From Candidatus Bathyarchaeota archaeon (GTDB lineage Archaea; Thermoproteota; Bathyarchaeia; Bathyarchaeales; Bathycorpusculaceae), in NCBI GenBank assembly GCA_937873375.1, contig CALMWK010000037.1:1-45177 (forward strand): a DNA stretch of 45,177 bases, read 5' to 3'. A program made the translations under genes and the position numbers. Within the stretch, counting starts at the first letter, position 1. The number at the start of each line of letters is the position of its first letter. Below are positions 8,690 to 15,860 of this stretch, one piece after another. The notes below the pieces were generated by a model. The model saw only the letters and a list, made by a program, of their open reading frames with translations, searched no databases and had not been told where the DNA came from.

Positions 8690-8863
8690 CTATTCGCCCC
8701 AGTCTTCTCCTTCCAGAGTTAACTCTTGAAGGTCAACGCATCCGTCGTTTACTTGTTTCACTTCAAGTTCTAGTCCGCATCCTGGGCAGCTGAGGATTTC
8801 TCCTTTTGCTGTGTCGGTTGGAACGTCAAGGTCTGCGTCACAGTCGGGACATTTAGCTTTCAT
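8690..8863 (-). CDS. lysW: LysW, amino-group carrier protein for lysine/arginine synthesis
   Basis: LysW carries the growing lysine (or ornithine) on the side chain of its C-terminal glutamate. The 57-residue protein has a zinc ribbon made of CPDC and CPGC pairs and ends in the diagnostic EDWGE, whose last residue is the attachment site. The central region is rich in acidic residues, as expected for docking to the basic surfaces of its enzymes. The frame is open to an ATG at 8908, but GAGGTGA ends 5 bases before the ATG at 8863, and known LysW proteins begin at the first cysteine pair, so the shorter start is chosen. It is the first gene of the operon and is divergent from a LysM-like regulator. 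Confidence 0.95.
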   Translation of the reverse strand: MKAKCPDCDADLDVPTDTAKGEILSCPGCGLELEVKQVNDGCVDLQELTLEGEDWGE

Positions 8864-8920
8864 TGCCTTCACCTCTTGGGTATTCAGGGTTGGTGTTTGT
8901 TTACTCATCTTGTTCTCACG

Positions 8921-8936
8921 TTTATTTTATATGAAA
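8921..8936 (-). promoter_or_regulatory. Probable lysW operon promoter (TATA box)
   Basis: On the minus strand this stretch reads ATATAAAATAA, a good archaeal TATA box. Transcription would begin near 8905, leaving about 40 bases before the preferred lysW start and placing the ribosome-binding site inside the leader. The same start point would make the upstream ATG at 8908 nearly leaderless, so that start is not fully excluded. Confidence 0.5.
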
Positions 8937-9120
8937 TATCTTTGTGAGGTACGTGCGTTTCTTTTAAACATTGCGACTTATTTGTAACATCTTGGACTGC
9001 TAATGTTCCAAATGGGACAGAGGTTCAATGCGCTACGCGTAAAAGCAAGTTCGAAAAACCCAAGACCACATCATGGAAAAAACGGAATCCGCACCTTTCA
9101 GGGGCAAAAACTACAGAAAA

Positions 9121-9131
9121 CGTTAAATCTA
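9121..9131 (+). promoter_or_regulatory. Probable promoter of the Lrp/LysM-type regulator
   Basis: CGTTAAATCTA is an AT-rich TATA-like element about 35 bases before the regulator ATG at 9164. No ribosome-binding site precedes that ATG, so a short-leader or leaderless transcript is likely. An imperfect palindrome GTTCCAAATGGGAC at 9004-9017 between the two divergent promoters could be a binding site. Confidence 0.35.
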
Positions 9132-9163
9132 AACAACCGTAAAACTATGTTGGGCACAAGCGG

Positions 9164-9574
9164 ATGGATAATAAAGATAAAGAAATTCTTAAAATCCTCA
9201 AAGACGATGGTCGAGCAGGCTATATCGACATCGGAAAAAAGATTGGCTTATCTGAAGGCGCTGTTAGGAAAAGAATCAAAACCCTAACGGACATGGAAGT
9301 TATTAGAAAGTTCACGGTTAAAATCGGCGTTGCTGAGGGCGCTGAAGCCATAGTGTTGCTTTCAACAAATCCTGCCTTGCCCACACTAGAAGTTTCCAAA
9401 AGAATACAGCAGATTTCAAACGTGGAAACCATCTACGAAGTTACGGGCGAATACGATATAGTCGCGGTCATTGGCGGCATGAATGTGGTGGAAGTTAACG
9501 AGTGTATAGAGAAAATCCGCCGCGTCGAAGGCATACAGAAAACCAACACCATGATTGTCCTACGCAGCTGGTAG
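9164..9574 (+). CDS. lysM: Lrp/AsnC-family regulator, probably LysM-like
   Basis: A 136-residue transcription factor with an N-terminal winged helix-turn-helix (DNKDKEILKILKDDGRA, then IGLSEGAVRKRIKTL as the recognition helix region) and a C-terminal RAM/ligand domain (ETIYEVTGEYDIVAVIGG). It has the standard Lrp size. It is transcribed away from lysW across a 300-base divergent promoter region, the same arrangement as LysM and the lysine operon of Sulfolobus, where LysM responds to lysine. Control of the LysW operon and possibly of itself is therefore a reasonable inference. The ligand cannot be read from sequence. A general Lrp role is the alternative. Confidence 0.85.
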   Translation: MDNKDKEILKILKDDGRAGYIDIGKKIGLSEGAVRKRIKTLTDMEVIRKFTVKIGVAEGAEAIVLLSTNPALPTLEVSKRIQQISNVETIYEVTGEYDIVAVIGGMNVVEVNECIEKIRRVEGIQKTNTMIVLRSW

Positions 9575-9585
9575 AAAAAAGCACG

Positions 9586-9894
9586 TTACTTTTGTTTGTT
9601 TTCCAAGTAGTAAGCAGTGAAGATGCCGCCGTCAGAGCCGTAAAGCCCACGCAAGTAACCAAGCGCAGCGTCAAGGGTTGCAGCTGAAGGAATAACCAGC
9701 TTGAAATTGTCTGCTCGGATAACTTCGGCGAGCGTTCCAGTTTCTTTCTTTACTATAGGCAAGCGAAGGTAGTTGTTGCCGCACTGGATAACCGCGACTT
9801 CACCTTTTGCAGGGTTGCCTTTTCGAACGTCAATGGTTTTCTTGCCGTCTTTAATCCATGTGAATACTTCTTTTTTGGCGGGAAACAGAGGCAT
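9586..9894 (-). CDS. ASCH/PUA-like domain protein
   Basis: A 102-residue protein with the layout of the ASCH domain, a PUA-like beta barrel associated with RNA or nucleotide binding. The conserved lysine/arginine motif is seen as WIKDGKKTIDVRKG near the N-terminus, followed by GEVAVIQCGNNYLRLPIV. The start is the ATG at 9894, six bases after a GGTGA. A TTG immediately upstream would add one residue. It converges on the regulator gene with an 11-base gap and has no operon partner. The target RNA or substrate is unknown. Confidence 0.75.
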   Translation of the reverse strand: MPLFPAKKEVFTWIKDGKKTIDVRKGNPAKGEVAVIQCGNNYLRLPIVKKETGTLAEVIRADNFKLVIPSAATLDAALGYLRGLYGSDGGIFTAYYLENKQK

Positions 9895-10130
9895 CAACGC
9901 TCACCACAATTCAATTTAGAAGAGGAAGTTGCTAAATAAATCAACACTCAACATTCGAATCAGAATGAAAAAAGACTGCCAGTTTATCTGTATTAAAAGT
10001 GTTTTTTACGGGTTTGCTGGGGCACTGGCGGACGGAAAGATTTTCGGAGCTAATGAAAAACTGCTCTATCATACAGAACTAAAGCTTTTCCAACACATGT
10101 ATACAACATTAAATTAAACTTTAAGTAGAA

Positions 10131-10154
10131 TCTATATATAAGGGGACTATAGTC
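10131..10154 (+). promoter_or_regulatory. Strong TATA box followed by a perfect 10-base palindrome
   Basis: TCTATATATA at 10131-10140 is one of the best TATA elements in the window and is followed by GGGG. The palindrome GACTATAGTC occupies 10145-10154, between the TATA box and the predicted start point near 10165, where an archaeal repressor would typically bind. A small hairpin (GTCTGCTCC and its partner through 10171) follows. This promoter would make a leader of about 480 bases ahead of ilvB, or a separate RNA. Confidence 0.5.
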
Positions 10155-10164
10155 TGCTCCGAGC

Positions 10165-10488
10165 AACAGACCACAACCGTATCTGCTTGTTATAACTTGC
10201 ACAACCAAAACAAAACCTAACCCAAACCCAGACAACAAAACACAACCCACCACACAATCTCTAAGAAGTAGATGTGTATAGCAACCAAACAACAACTACA
10301 AACAAAAAACAAAACAACACACAACAAAAAGTAGCAGAAACACACAAACCACACTTTCCAGCAACAAAAAACTACAAAATATAGCGGAAAAGTCCCAATT
10401 TACAAAACAGTAGCATCTTAAGACACCACAAACTTTTTATTTCAACATTGAGGTAACAAATAGGAAAGCTCTACTCGGAGGAAAGAAC
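10165..10488 (+). other. A/C-rich, G-poor untranslated stretch ahead of ilvB
   Basis: Roughly 10195-10390 is almost entirely A and C on the plus strand, with very few G residues, unlike the rest of the window. RNA from it would be unstructured. No convincing gene was found in it on either strand. A second possible TATA element (CTTTTTATTT, about 10430-10439) lies at its end, about 50 bases before the leader ORF. Confidence 0.5.
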
Positions 10489-10545
10489 GTGAGGGATCGT
10501 CACCTCAATACAGTATATGTTCGCCGTTTTGTTCAGGCGACCCTC
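10478..10545 (+). promoter_or_regulatory. Alternative hairpins over the ilvB leader ORF
   Basis: Three exclusive pairings are visible. GAGG of the ribosome-binding site (10478-10481) can pair with CCTC (10503-10506). TGAGG (10490-10494) can pair with CCTCA (10503-10507). GAGGG (10491-10495) can pair with CCCTC (10541-10545), with TCG/CGA and CCT/AGG extending that stem. The last structure would enclose almost the whole leader ORF, and translation would open it. This looks like a switchable leader, but no function has been shown. Confidence 0.4.
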
Positions 10546-10548
10546 TAA
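10489..10548 (+). CDS. Putative 19-residue leader peptide upstream of ilvB
   Basis: A GTG at 10489 is preceded at 6 bases by GGAGGA (10477-10482), one of the strongest ribosome-binding sites in the window. It opens a 19-codon frame, MRDRHLNTVYVRRFVQATL, ending at TAA 10546-10548. The peptide has 3 Val and 2 Leu, not enough to prove attenuation by branched-chain tRNAs. It lies about 100 bases before ilvB, and the RNA spanning it can form alternative hairpins. A regulatory upstream ORF is the simplest reading, though a chance frame cannot be excluded. Confidence 0.45.
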   Translation: MRDRHLNTVYVRRFVQATL

Positions 10549-10646
10549 AAACACTCCAAAAACATTCCAAACTTCCCAAAAAACAATTTTCTATAGAGCA
10601 AATAACAATAACATAAAACACAGAAGGTGCTAAAAAAACGACCAAA

Positions 10647-12344
10647 ATGAACGGAGCAAAAGCCCTAATAGAATCCCTTGAACGCCAAAAAGTAGATGTA
10701 ATTTTCGGCATACTCGGAGGAGCCCTACTCCCAATCTACGACGCCCTCTGCGACAACACAAAAATCCGCCACATACTCAGCAGACACGAACAAGGCGCAG
10801 CCCACGCAGCCGAAGGATACGCACGAGCAAGCGGCAGAGCAGGCGTATGCATGGCAACCTCAGGACCAGGCGCCACCAACCTAGTCACAGGCATAGCCAA
10901 CGCCTACATGGACTCCTCACCCATAATCGCCCTAACAGGACAAGTCCCCTCAAAAGGCGTCAACACCTCCTACATGATCGGCAGAGACGCCTTCCAAGAA
11001 GCCGACATAATCGGCATCACCACACCCATAACCAAACAAAACTACCAAGTACGAAACGCATCAGAGATACCAAAAATCGTCAACACAGCATTCTACATAG
11101 CCACAACAGGCAGACCAGGACCAGTCCTAATTGACTTGCCAAAAAACGTCCAAGCAGAAACAGCCGATATGGAATTCACAAACAAAATCGACGCCCGAGG
11201 ATACAACGTAATAACCGACCCCGACTTAGCGCAGATCAGCAGAGCAGTTGAACTGCTAACCAAAGCAGAAGAACCAATCATACTGGCAGGAGGAGGAGTT
11301 ATAACCTCCAACGCTTCCGACGAACTCATGCAAATATCAGACCTGCTGATGGCGCCAGTAGCAACAACGTTCATGGGTAAAGGCGCATTCCCAGAAGTTC
11401 ACCCCATGTCAATTGGAAGCATCGGCATGCATGGCAACCCCGCTGCCAACAGACTAATCTCAGAAGCAGATGTGCTACTTGCCGTAGGAACACGATTCTC
11501 CGACAGAGCAACCGCGAACACAGACACCTTCTGCCCAAACGCTAAGAAAATCCACATTGACGTGGACGCAGCAGAAATCGGAAAAAACATCGACGTGGAC
11601 GTACCAATAGTAGGTGACGCAAAAAAATCCCTGCGCATCCTACATGCTACACTATTGAAAAATCTGCAAAAGAAAAAAGGCACAGCGTGGACAAAACGGG
11701 TAAAGGAAACAAAAGAGAAACTTAGCCCGCTAATAAAGGACATGCCCAAAGATCTGGTGCCAAAAACACTGCTGTCAGAACTCAGAAAGCTGCTGCCCGA
11801 AGACGCCATAGTCACAACTGAAGTAGGCCAGAACCAGATGTGGGCTGCACTTTACTTCCAAGCACTCAAACCAAGAACCTTCATCAGCTCAGGCGGATTG
11901 GGAACCATGGGTTTCGGTTTTCCAGCAGCGTTAGGAGCCAAAGTCGCCTGTCCAAACAGAGCAGTGGTGGACATAGCAGGAGACGGCAGCTTCAGAATGA
12001 CCGAGCAGGAACTGGCAAGTTCAGTAGAAGAGAAAATCCCAGTCACCGTCATCGTGCTGAACAACTCCGTGCTGGGCATGGTAGCGCAATGGCAAAGAGC
12101 CCTATACAACAAACGGTACATGGCAGTAAACTTAGGGAAGTCACCTGACTTTGTCAAACTAGCCGAAGCATACGGAGCACGAGGCTTCCGCGTAGGTTCC
12201 GTAGCGGAATTCCAAAAAGCAGTAAAAGCAGCACTTAAAAGTGAAGTCACAACAGTAATTGATGTGCCCATAGGCTCTGAAGAAGACGTGGTGCCCTTTG
12301 TGCCTCCAGGCTGCGGCTTACCACAACAAAGAGGGGATTACTAA
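10647..12344 (+). CDS. ilvB: Acetolactate synthase, large (catalytic) subunit
   Basis: A thiamine-diphosphate enzyme that joins two pyruvates to 2-acetolactate, or pyruvate and 2-oxobutyrate to 2-aceto-2-hydroxybutyrate, for valine, leucine and isoleucine. The catalytic glutamate is E48 in SRHEQGAAHAAEGYAR. MATSGPGATNLVTG follows. The TPP/Mg motif begins at VDIAGDGSF and ends with LNNSVLGMV. At 565 residues it is the full three-domain form. The small subunit follows directly, with its ATG one base after the ilvB stop. The start has only a distant GGTG, and an ATAAAA-like element near 10613 could give a leaderless transcript in addition to the long leader described upstream. Confidence 0.95.
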   Translation: MNGAKALIESLERQKVDVIFGILGGALLPIYDALCDNTKIRHILSRHEQGAAHAAEGYARASGRAGVCMATSGPGATNLVTGIANAYMDSSPIIALTGQVPSKGVNTSYMIGRDAFQEADIIGITTPITKQNYQVRNASEIPKIVNTAFYIATTGRPGPVLIDLPKNVQAETADMEFTNKIDARGYNVITDPDLAQISRAVELLTKAEEPIILAGGGVITSNASDELMQISDLLMAPVATTFMGKGAFPEVHPMSIGSIGMHGNPAANRLISEADVLLAVGTRFSDRATANTDTFCPNAKKIHIDVDAAEIGKNIDVDVPIVGDAKKSLRILHATLLKNLQKKKGTAWTKRVKETKEKLSPLIKDMPKDLVPKTLLSELRKLLPEDAIVTTEVGQNQMWAALYFQALKPRTFISSGGLGTMGFGFPAALGAKVACPNRAVVDIAGDGSFRMTEQELASSVEEKIPVTVIVLNNSVLGMVAQWQRALYNKRYMAVNLGKSPDFVKLAEAYGARGFRVGSVAEFQKAVKAALKSEVTTVIDVPIGSEEDVVPFVPPGCGLPQQRGDY

Positions 12345-12857
12345 ATGGAAAACGGAAAAGCCAGAGTAGTTTCAGCAATCGTAGAGAACAAACCCGGTGT
12401 ACTCCACAGCGTGTCCAATCTATTTCGAAGACGAAATTTTAACATTGAAAGCATCACGGTTGGAGCCACAGAAGACCGAGAGTTATCGCGAATCACCATA
12501 ACCGTTACAGCAGACGAAAAAACCCTTGACCAAGTAGTCAAACAACTAGACAAGCTTGTGGATGTGGTTGGAGTTGCTGAGTTAGACCCTAACAGTATCG
12601 TTACCCGGGAATTAGCACTAGTAAAAATTAATGTGCCAAGTGCAAAAGAAAGATCCGACGCCATCAACTGCGTTCAGGTGTTCAGGGGACGCGTGGTCGA
12701 CGTTTCCCCCGACAGTCTAATGGTGGAAATCACAGGCACTTCAGACAAAATAGATGCGTTCGTAAATCTCATGAGAACCTTCGGCATAATAGAACTCGCT
12801 CGAACAGGCATAACTGCGCTTTCCCGAGGAGCAAGAGCCGTCAACATAGACGAGTAA
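12345..12857 (+). CDS. ilvN: Acetolactate synthase, small (regulatory) subunit
   Basis: The regulatory partner of IlvB, usually binding valine and stimulating the catalytic subunit. It has an N-terminal ACT domain (VVSAIVENKPGVLHSVSNLF, then NIESITVGATED) and a C-terminal ALS_ss domain (VFRGRVVDVSPDSLMVEITG). The length of 170 residues is typical of the archaeal and bacterial IlvH type. It begins directly after ilvB, so both subunits are made from one message. A 190-base gap with a new promoter follows. Confidence 0.94.
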   Translation: MENGKARVVSAIVENKPGVLHSVSNLFRRRNFNIESITVGATEDRELSRITITVTADEKTLDQVVKQLDKLVDVVGVAELDPNSIVTRELALVKINVPSAKERSDAINCVQVFRGRVVDVSPDSLMVEITGTSDKIDAFVNLMRTFGIIELARTGITALSRGARAVNIDE

Positions 12858-13017
12858 ACTGAACTGCTCTTCCGCCTCTTTACCCGCCAGTTGAATCGTG
12901 AGCACCAGCGAAGCTCCTTTCCTCATTATTTACAAGTATAACATAAGAAATAGTTACTTGTCTATAGAAACGCTTAACTTCGCGACATAAGAAAAAGGGG
13001 AAACATCCAGTAAAGAG

Positions 13018-13024
13018 TATAAAA
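13018..13024 (+). promoter_or_regulatory. TATA box of the leu/pheA operon
   Basis: TATAAAA lies 24 bases before the leuC ATG at 13048, so transcription should begin within a base or two of that codon and give a leaderless message. This separates leuCDBA-pheA from ilvBN as its own transcription unit, although read-through from ilvN is possible. Confidence 0.55.
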
Positions 13025-13047
13025 TCACAATCAGTAAACTTGAGGCA

Positions 13048-14316
13048 ATGAAAATGAACATCACAGAAAAAATCTTGGCAAAAGCCTCAGGGAAATCCCG
13101 TGTCCAGCCAGGCGACATCGTGGATGCAAACGTGGACGTCATAATGGTTCACGACCTGACAGGCCCTTTAGCCATAGAAGCCTTCAAGAAAATAGGCGTA
13201 AAAAAAGTTTGGGATAACAAAAAAGTAGTGACGATTCTAGACCACCAGATTCCCGCCGAGTCAGTGAAAATGGCTGAACTGCACAAAATGCTCCGCAAAT
13301 TCGCAAAAGAACAAAACATACGCCTCTACGACGTAGGCGAAGGGGGCATATGCCATCAAGTTATGCCTGAGAAAGGCTACGTTTCCCCAGGCGCTTTGAT
13401 CGTGGGCGCTGACTCACACACATGCACATACGGTGCGTTTGGCGCGTTCGCAACAGGCATAGGCTCAACCGAAGCCGCCGCAGTGTTCGCCACGGGCAAG
13501 ATTTGGCTGAAAGTTCCTGAAACAATCAGGTTTAACGTTGAAGGGCAATTCCAGAAGTACGTTACACCCAAAGACTTAATCCTGCATATAATCGGCAAGG
13601 TTGGTGTGGACGGCGCGATATACAAGAGTGCTGAGTTTACAGGTTCAACCATACGAAACATGAGCATAGCAGGCAGGATGACTGTGTGTAACATGGCTGT
13701 GGAGATGGGAGCAAAAAACGGCATAGTGGAACCAGATGACACAACAGCGTCGTTCCTTAAAGGCAGAACCACGAAAGCTGCAGATTACAAGTGGTTGAAG
13801 AGCGATGTAGACGCCAAGTATGAAAAAACCGTAGACATCGACATAGAAGACCTAGAGCCCCAAGTGGCTTGCCCCAGTTCAGTGGACAACGTGAAACCCA
13901 TATCTAAAGTAGGCAACGTCGAAGTTAACCAAGCATTCATAGGTTCATGCACCAACGGACGCATAGAAGACTTGCGCATAGCCGCCCAAATCATGAAGGG
14001 CAAAAAAGTCAAACAAGGCGTCCGTGCACTGGTAATTCCTGCATCCCAAGAAGTCTACGCACAAGCGCTAAAGGAAGGCTTAGTGGAAGTCTTCACTGAA
14101 GCAGGCGCGTTAGTTTGCGGTGCAACCTGCGGTCCATGCTTAGGCGGACACATTGGACTCTTAGCATCAGGCGAAGTATGCATCAGCACATCGAACAGGA
14201 ACTTCATCGGAAGAATGGGCAGCCCCGAAGCCAGCGTCTACTTAGCTTCACCAGCAACCGTTGCCGCTTCAGCGTTGACAGGTAAATTAACTGACCCTCA
14301 AGAAGTGGAGGCTTAA
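13048..14316 (+). CDS. leuC: 3-isopropylmalate dehydratase/homoaconitase large subunit
   Basis: An aconitase-family large subunit that isomerises 2-isopropylmalate to 3-isopropylmalate, with leuD. Iron-sulfur ligands are seen in GSCTNGRIEDLR, with the later pair in CGATCGPCLGGH, and GADSHTCTYGAFGAFATGIGS-type sequence near the N-terminal third. At 422 residues it has the archaeal LeuC/HacA size. The first ATG fits a leaderless start; a second ATG two codons later has a better-spaced GAGG. The same subfamily contains homoaconitase of the 2-aminoadipate pathway and citramalate dehydratase, and with only one set here it could be a generalist. The ilv neighbours favour leucine. Confidence 0.92.
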   Translation: MKMNITEKILAKASGKSRVQPGDIVDANVDVIMVHDLTGPLAIEAFKKIGVKKVWDNKKVVTILDHQIPAESVKMAELHKMLRKFAKEQNIRLYDVGEGGICHQVMPEKGYVSPGALIVGADSHTCTYGAFGAFATGIGSTEAAAVFATGKIWLKVPETIRFNVEGQFQKYVTPKDLILHIIGKVGVDGAIYKSAEFTGSTIRNMSIAGRMTVCNMAVEMGAKNGIVEPDDTTASFLKGRTTKAADYKWLKSDVDAKYEKTVDIDIEDLEPQVACPSSVDNVKPISKVGNVEVNQAFIGSCTNGRIEDLRIAAQIMKGKKVKQGVRALVIPASQEVYAQALKEGLVEVFTEAGALVCGATCGPCLGGHIGLLASGEVCISTSNRNFIGRMGSPEASVYLASPATVAASALTGKLTDPQEVEA

Positions 14317-14320
14317 AGAA

Positions 14321-14818
14321 GTGCAAGTCAAAGGAAAAGTCATAAAATTCGGAAACAACATTGATACAGACGTTATTCTGCCCGGCAAATGGTTGTCACT
14401 GATTGACCCGAAAGACTTAGCGAAGCACGCCCTGGAAGGGTTGGACGCGAGTTTCCCTGAGAAAGCCCAGAAAGGCGTCATAGTGGTCGGAGGCAAAAAC
14501 TTCGGCTGTGGCTCCAGCAGAGAACAAGCACCGTTAGCCCTGAAGTACGCAGGCGTCGAGTGCGTGTTGGCGGAGTCGTTTGCGCGCATATTCTTCCGAA
14601 ACAGCATAAACATCGGCTTGCCCGTCATCGAATGCAAAGGCATCTCAGCCGCCGTAAACGATGGCGACGAAGTGATAGTGGACTTTGAAGCGGGCAAAAT
14701 AACGAATCTAACCACAAATCAGAGTCTCCAAGGAACCAAGTTGCCTCCATTCATCATGGAGATACTTACGGATGGAGGATTAATAGAAAATTTACGAAAG
14801 AGGCTGAACAAAAAATGA
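14321..14818 (+). CDS. leuD: 3-isopropylmalate dehydratase/homoaconitase small subunit
   Basis: The swivelling small subunit that completes LeuC. It begins at a GTG (14321) with GGAGG ten bases upstream, inside the last codons of leuC. Key sequence includes NIDTDVILPGKWL, the substrate-loop region near it, and GKNFGCGSSREQAPLAL, the conserved serine-arginine block. The length of 165 residues is the archaeal form. It overlaps leuB by four bases (ATGA). Substrate range, isopropylmalate against homoaconitate, depends on a short loop after NIDTDVI that here reads LPGKWL. Confidence 0.92.
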   Translation: MQVKGKVIKFGNNIDTDVILPGKWLSLIDPKDLAKHALEGLDASFPEKAQKGVIVVGGKNFGCGSSREQAPLALKYAGVECVLAESFARIFFRNSINIGLPVIECKGISAAVNDGDEVIVDFEAGKITNLTTNQSLQGTKLPPFIMEILTDGGLIENLRKRLNKK

Positions 14819-15852
14819 ACGAATACAAAATATCTCTAATCCCAGGCGACGGTATTGGTCCAGAATTAACCGAAGCCACCCTAAAAATCCTAGACGCAGT
14901 ACAACAGAAATTTGGCTTAAAATTCAACATACTCTACGCTGAAGCTGGGGATATCTGCCTAGAAAAAAGAGGCGTGCCACTACCAGAAGATAGCTTGCAA
15001 AAAATCAAAGAATCTCACGCCTGCTTGAAAGGTCCAGTAGGAGAAAGCGCAGCCGACGTCATAATCAAACTCAGATTGATGTTTGACCTCTACGCTAACT
15101 TGCGTCCAATAAAGACTTACCCCGCAGCGGTAGCAGCAAGACCTGACATAGACATGTTCTTCGTTAGAGAAAACACTGAAGACGTCTACAAAGGCTTAGA
15201 GTACTCCATAGACGGAAACACAACCCTCTGCCTAAGAGTCATAACCCGAAAAGCCTGTGAACGCATCGCCAAAAAAGCCTTTGAAATTGCAAGGCTGCGC
15301 AACGGCAAAAAGAAAGTCACCGCTATCCACAAAGCCAACGTTATGCGTGTAACCGACGGTTTATTCGCAAGCGTTTGCCGAGAAGTCTCCAAACAATACC
15401 CCGACATAGCATTCAACGAGTTATACGTGGACGCGGCATCCATGCGTCTCATCAAAGAACCACAAGTATTCGATGTGCTGTGCACCTGCAACATGTTCGG
15501 CGACATACTCAGCGACGAAGCCGCCCAACTTGTCGGCGGATTAGGCATGGCACCAGGCGCAAACATAGGCGACACATTTGCACTCTTTGAACCCATTCAC
15601 GGTTCAGCTCCAAACAGGGCTGGAAAACATACTGCAAACCCGCTGTCAATGATACTTGCAGCTAAAATGATGCTGGATTGGCTAGGCGAAAAATACAGTG
15701 ACGGGAAGTGCATAAAAGCAGCTTCAGCCATAGAGGATGCAGTAGTCCAAACGCTGCGTAGCGGCAACTCCGTTCCAGATCTGGGCGGAAACAAAACAAC
15801 CGTGGGCATGGCAGAAGCCATCGCCGCCGCTCTGGCGCAAGCTACCGGTTGA
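14815..15852 (+). CDS. leuB: 3-isopropylmalate/homoisocitrate-type dehydrogenase
   Basis: An NAD-dependent beta-decarboxylating dehydrogenase. It starts with SLIPGDGIGPELTEATL. It has LRLMFDLYANLRPIKTYP for substrate binding, VRENTEDVYKGLEY, AIHKANVMRVTDG with the catalytic lysine, and the metal-binding GDILSDEAAQLVGGLGMAPGAN-type segment. At 345 residues it fits LeuB, HICDH and methanogen AksF. The VRENTED sequence is shared with homoisocitrate enzymes, so this protein could also act on homoisocitrate or methylmalate. The position between leuD and leuA makes 3-isopropylmalate the most likely main substrate. Confidence 0.88.
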   Translation: MNEYKISLIPGDGIGPELTEATLKILDAVQQKFGLKFNILYAEAGDICLEKRGVPLPEDSLQKIKESHACLKGPVGESAADVIIKLRLMFDLYANLRPIKTYPAAVAARPDIDMFFVRENTEDVYKGLEYSIDGNTTLCLRVITRKACERIAKKAFEIARLRNGKKKVTAIHKANVMRVTDGLFASVCREVSKQYPDIAFNELYVDAASMRLIKEPQVFDVLCTCNMFGDILSDEAAQLVGGLGMAPGANIGDTFALFEPIHGSAPNRAGKHTANPLSMILAAKMMLDWLGEKYSDGKCIKAASAIEDAVVQTLRSGNSVPDLGGNKTTVGMAEAIAAALAQATG

Positions 15853-15860
15853 ATGAAACA

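Noticed and set aside
9003-9287. 94-codon plus-strand frame overlapping the Lrp-type regulator
   Set aside because: It overlaps the real regulator in another frame, and its sequence is a mix of basic residues with no family features.
9929-10117. 62-codon plus-strand frame before the ilvB leader
   Set aside because: No ribosome-binding site, no family resemblance, and composition follows the A/T-rich surroundings.
10847-11134. Arginine/histidine-rich frame inside ilvB
   Set aside because: It is a shadow of the ilvB coding sequence; its odd composition comes from the codon bias of the true frame.
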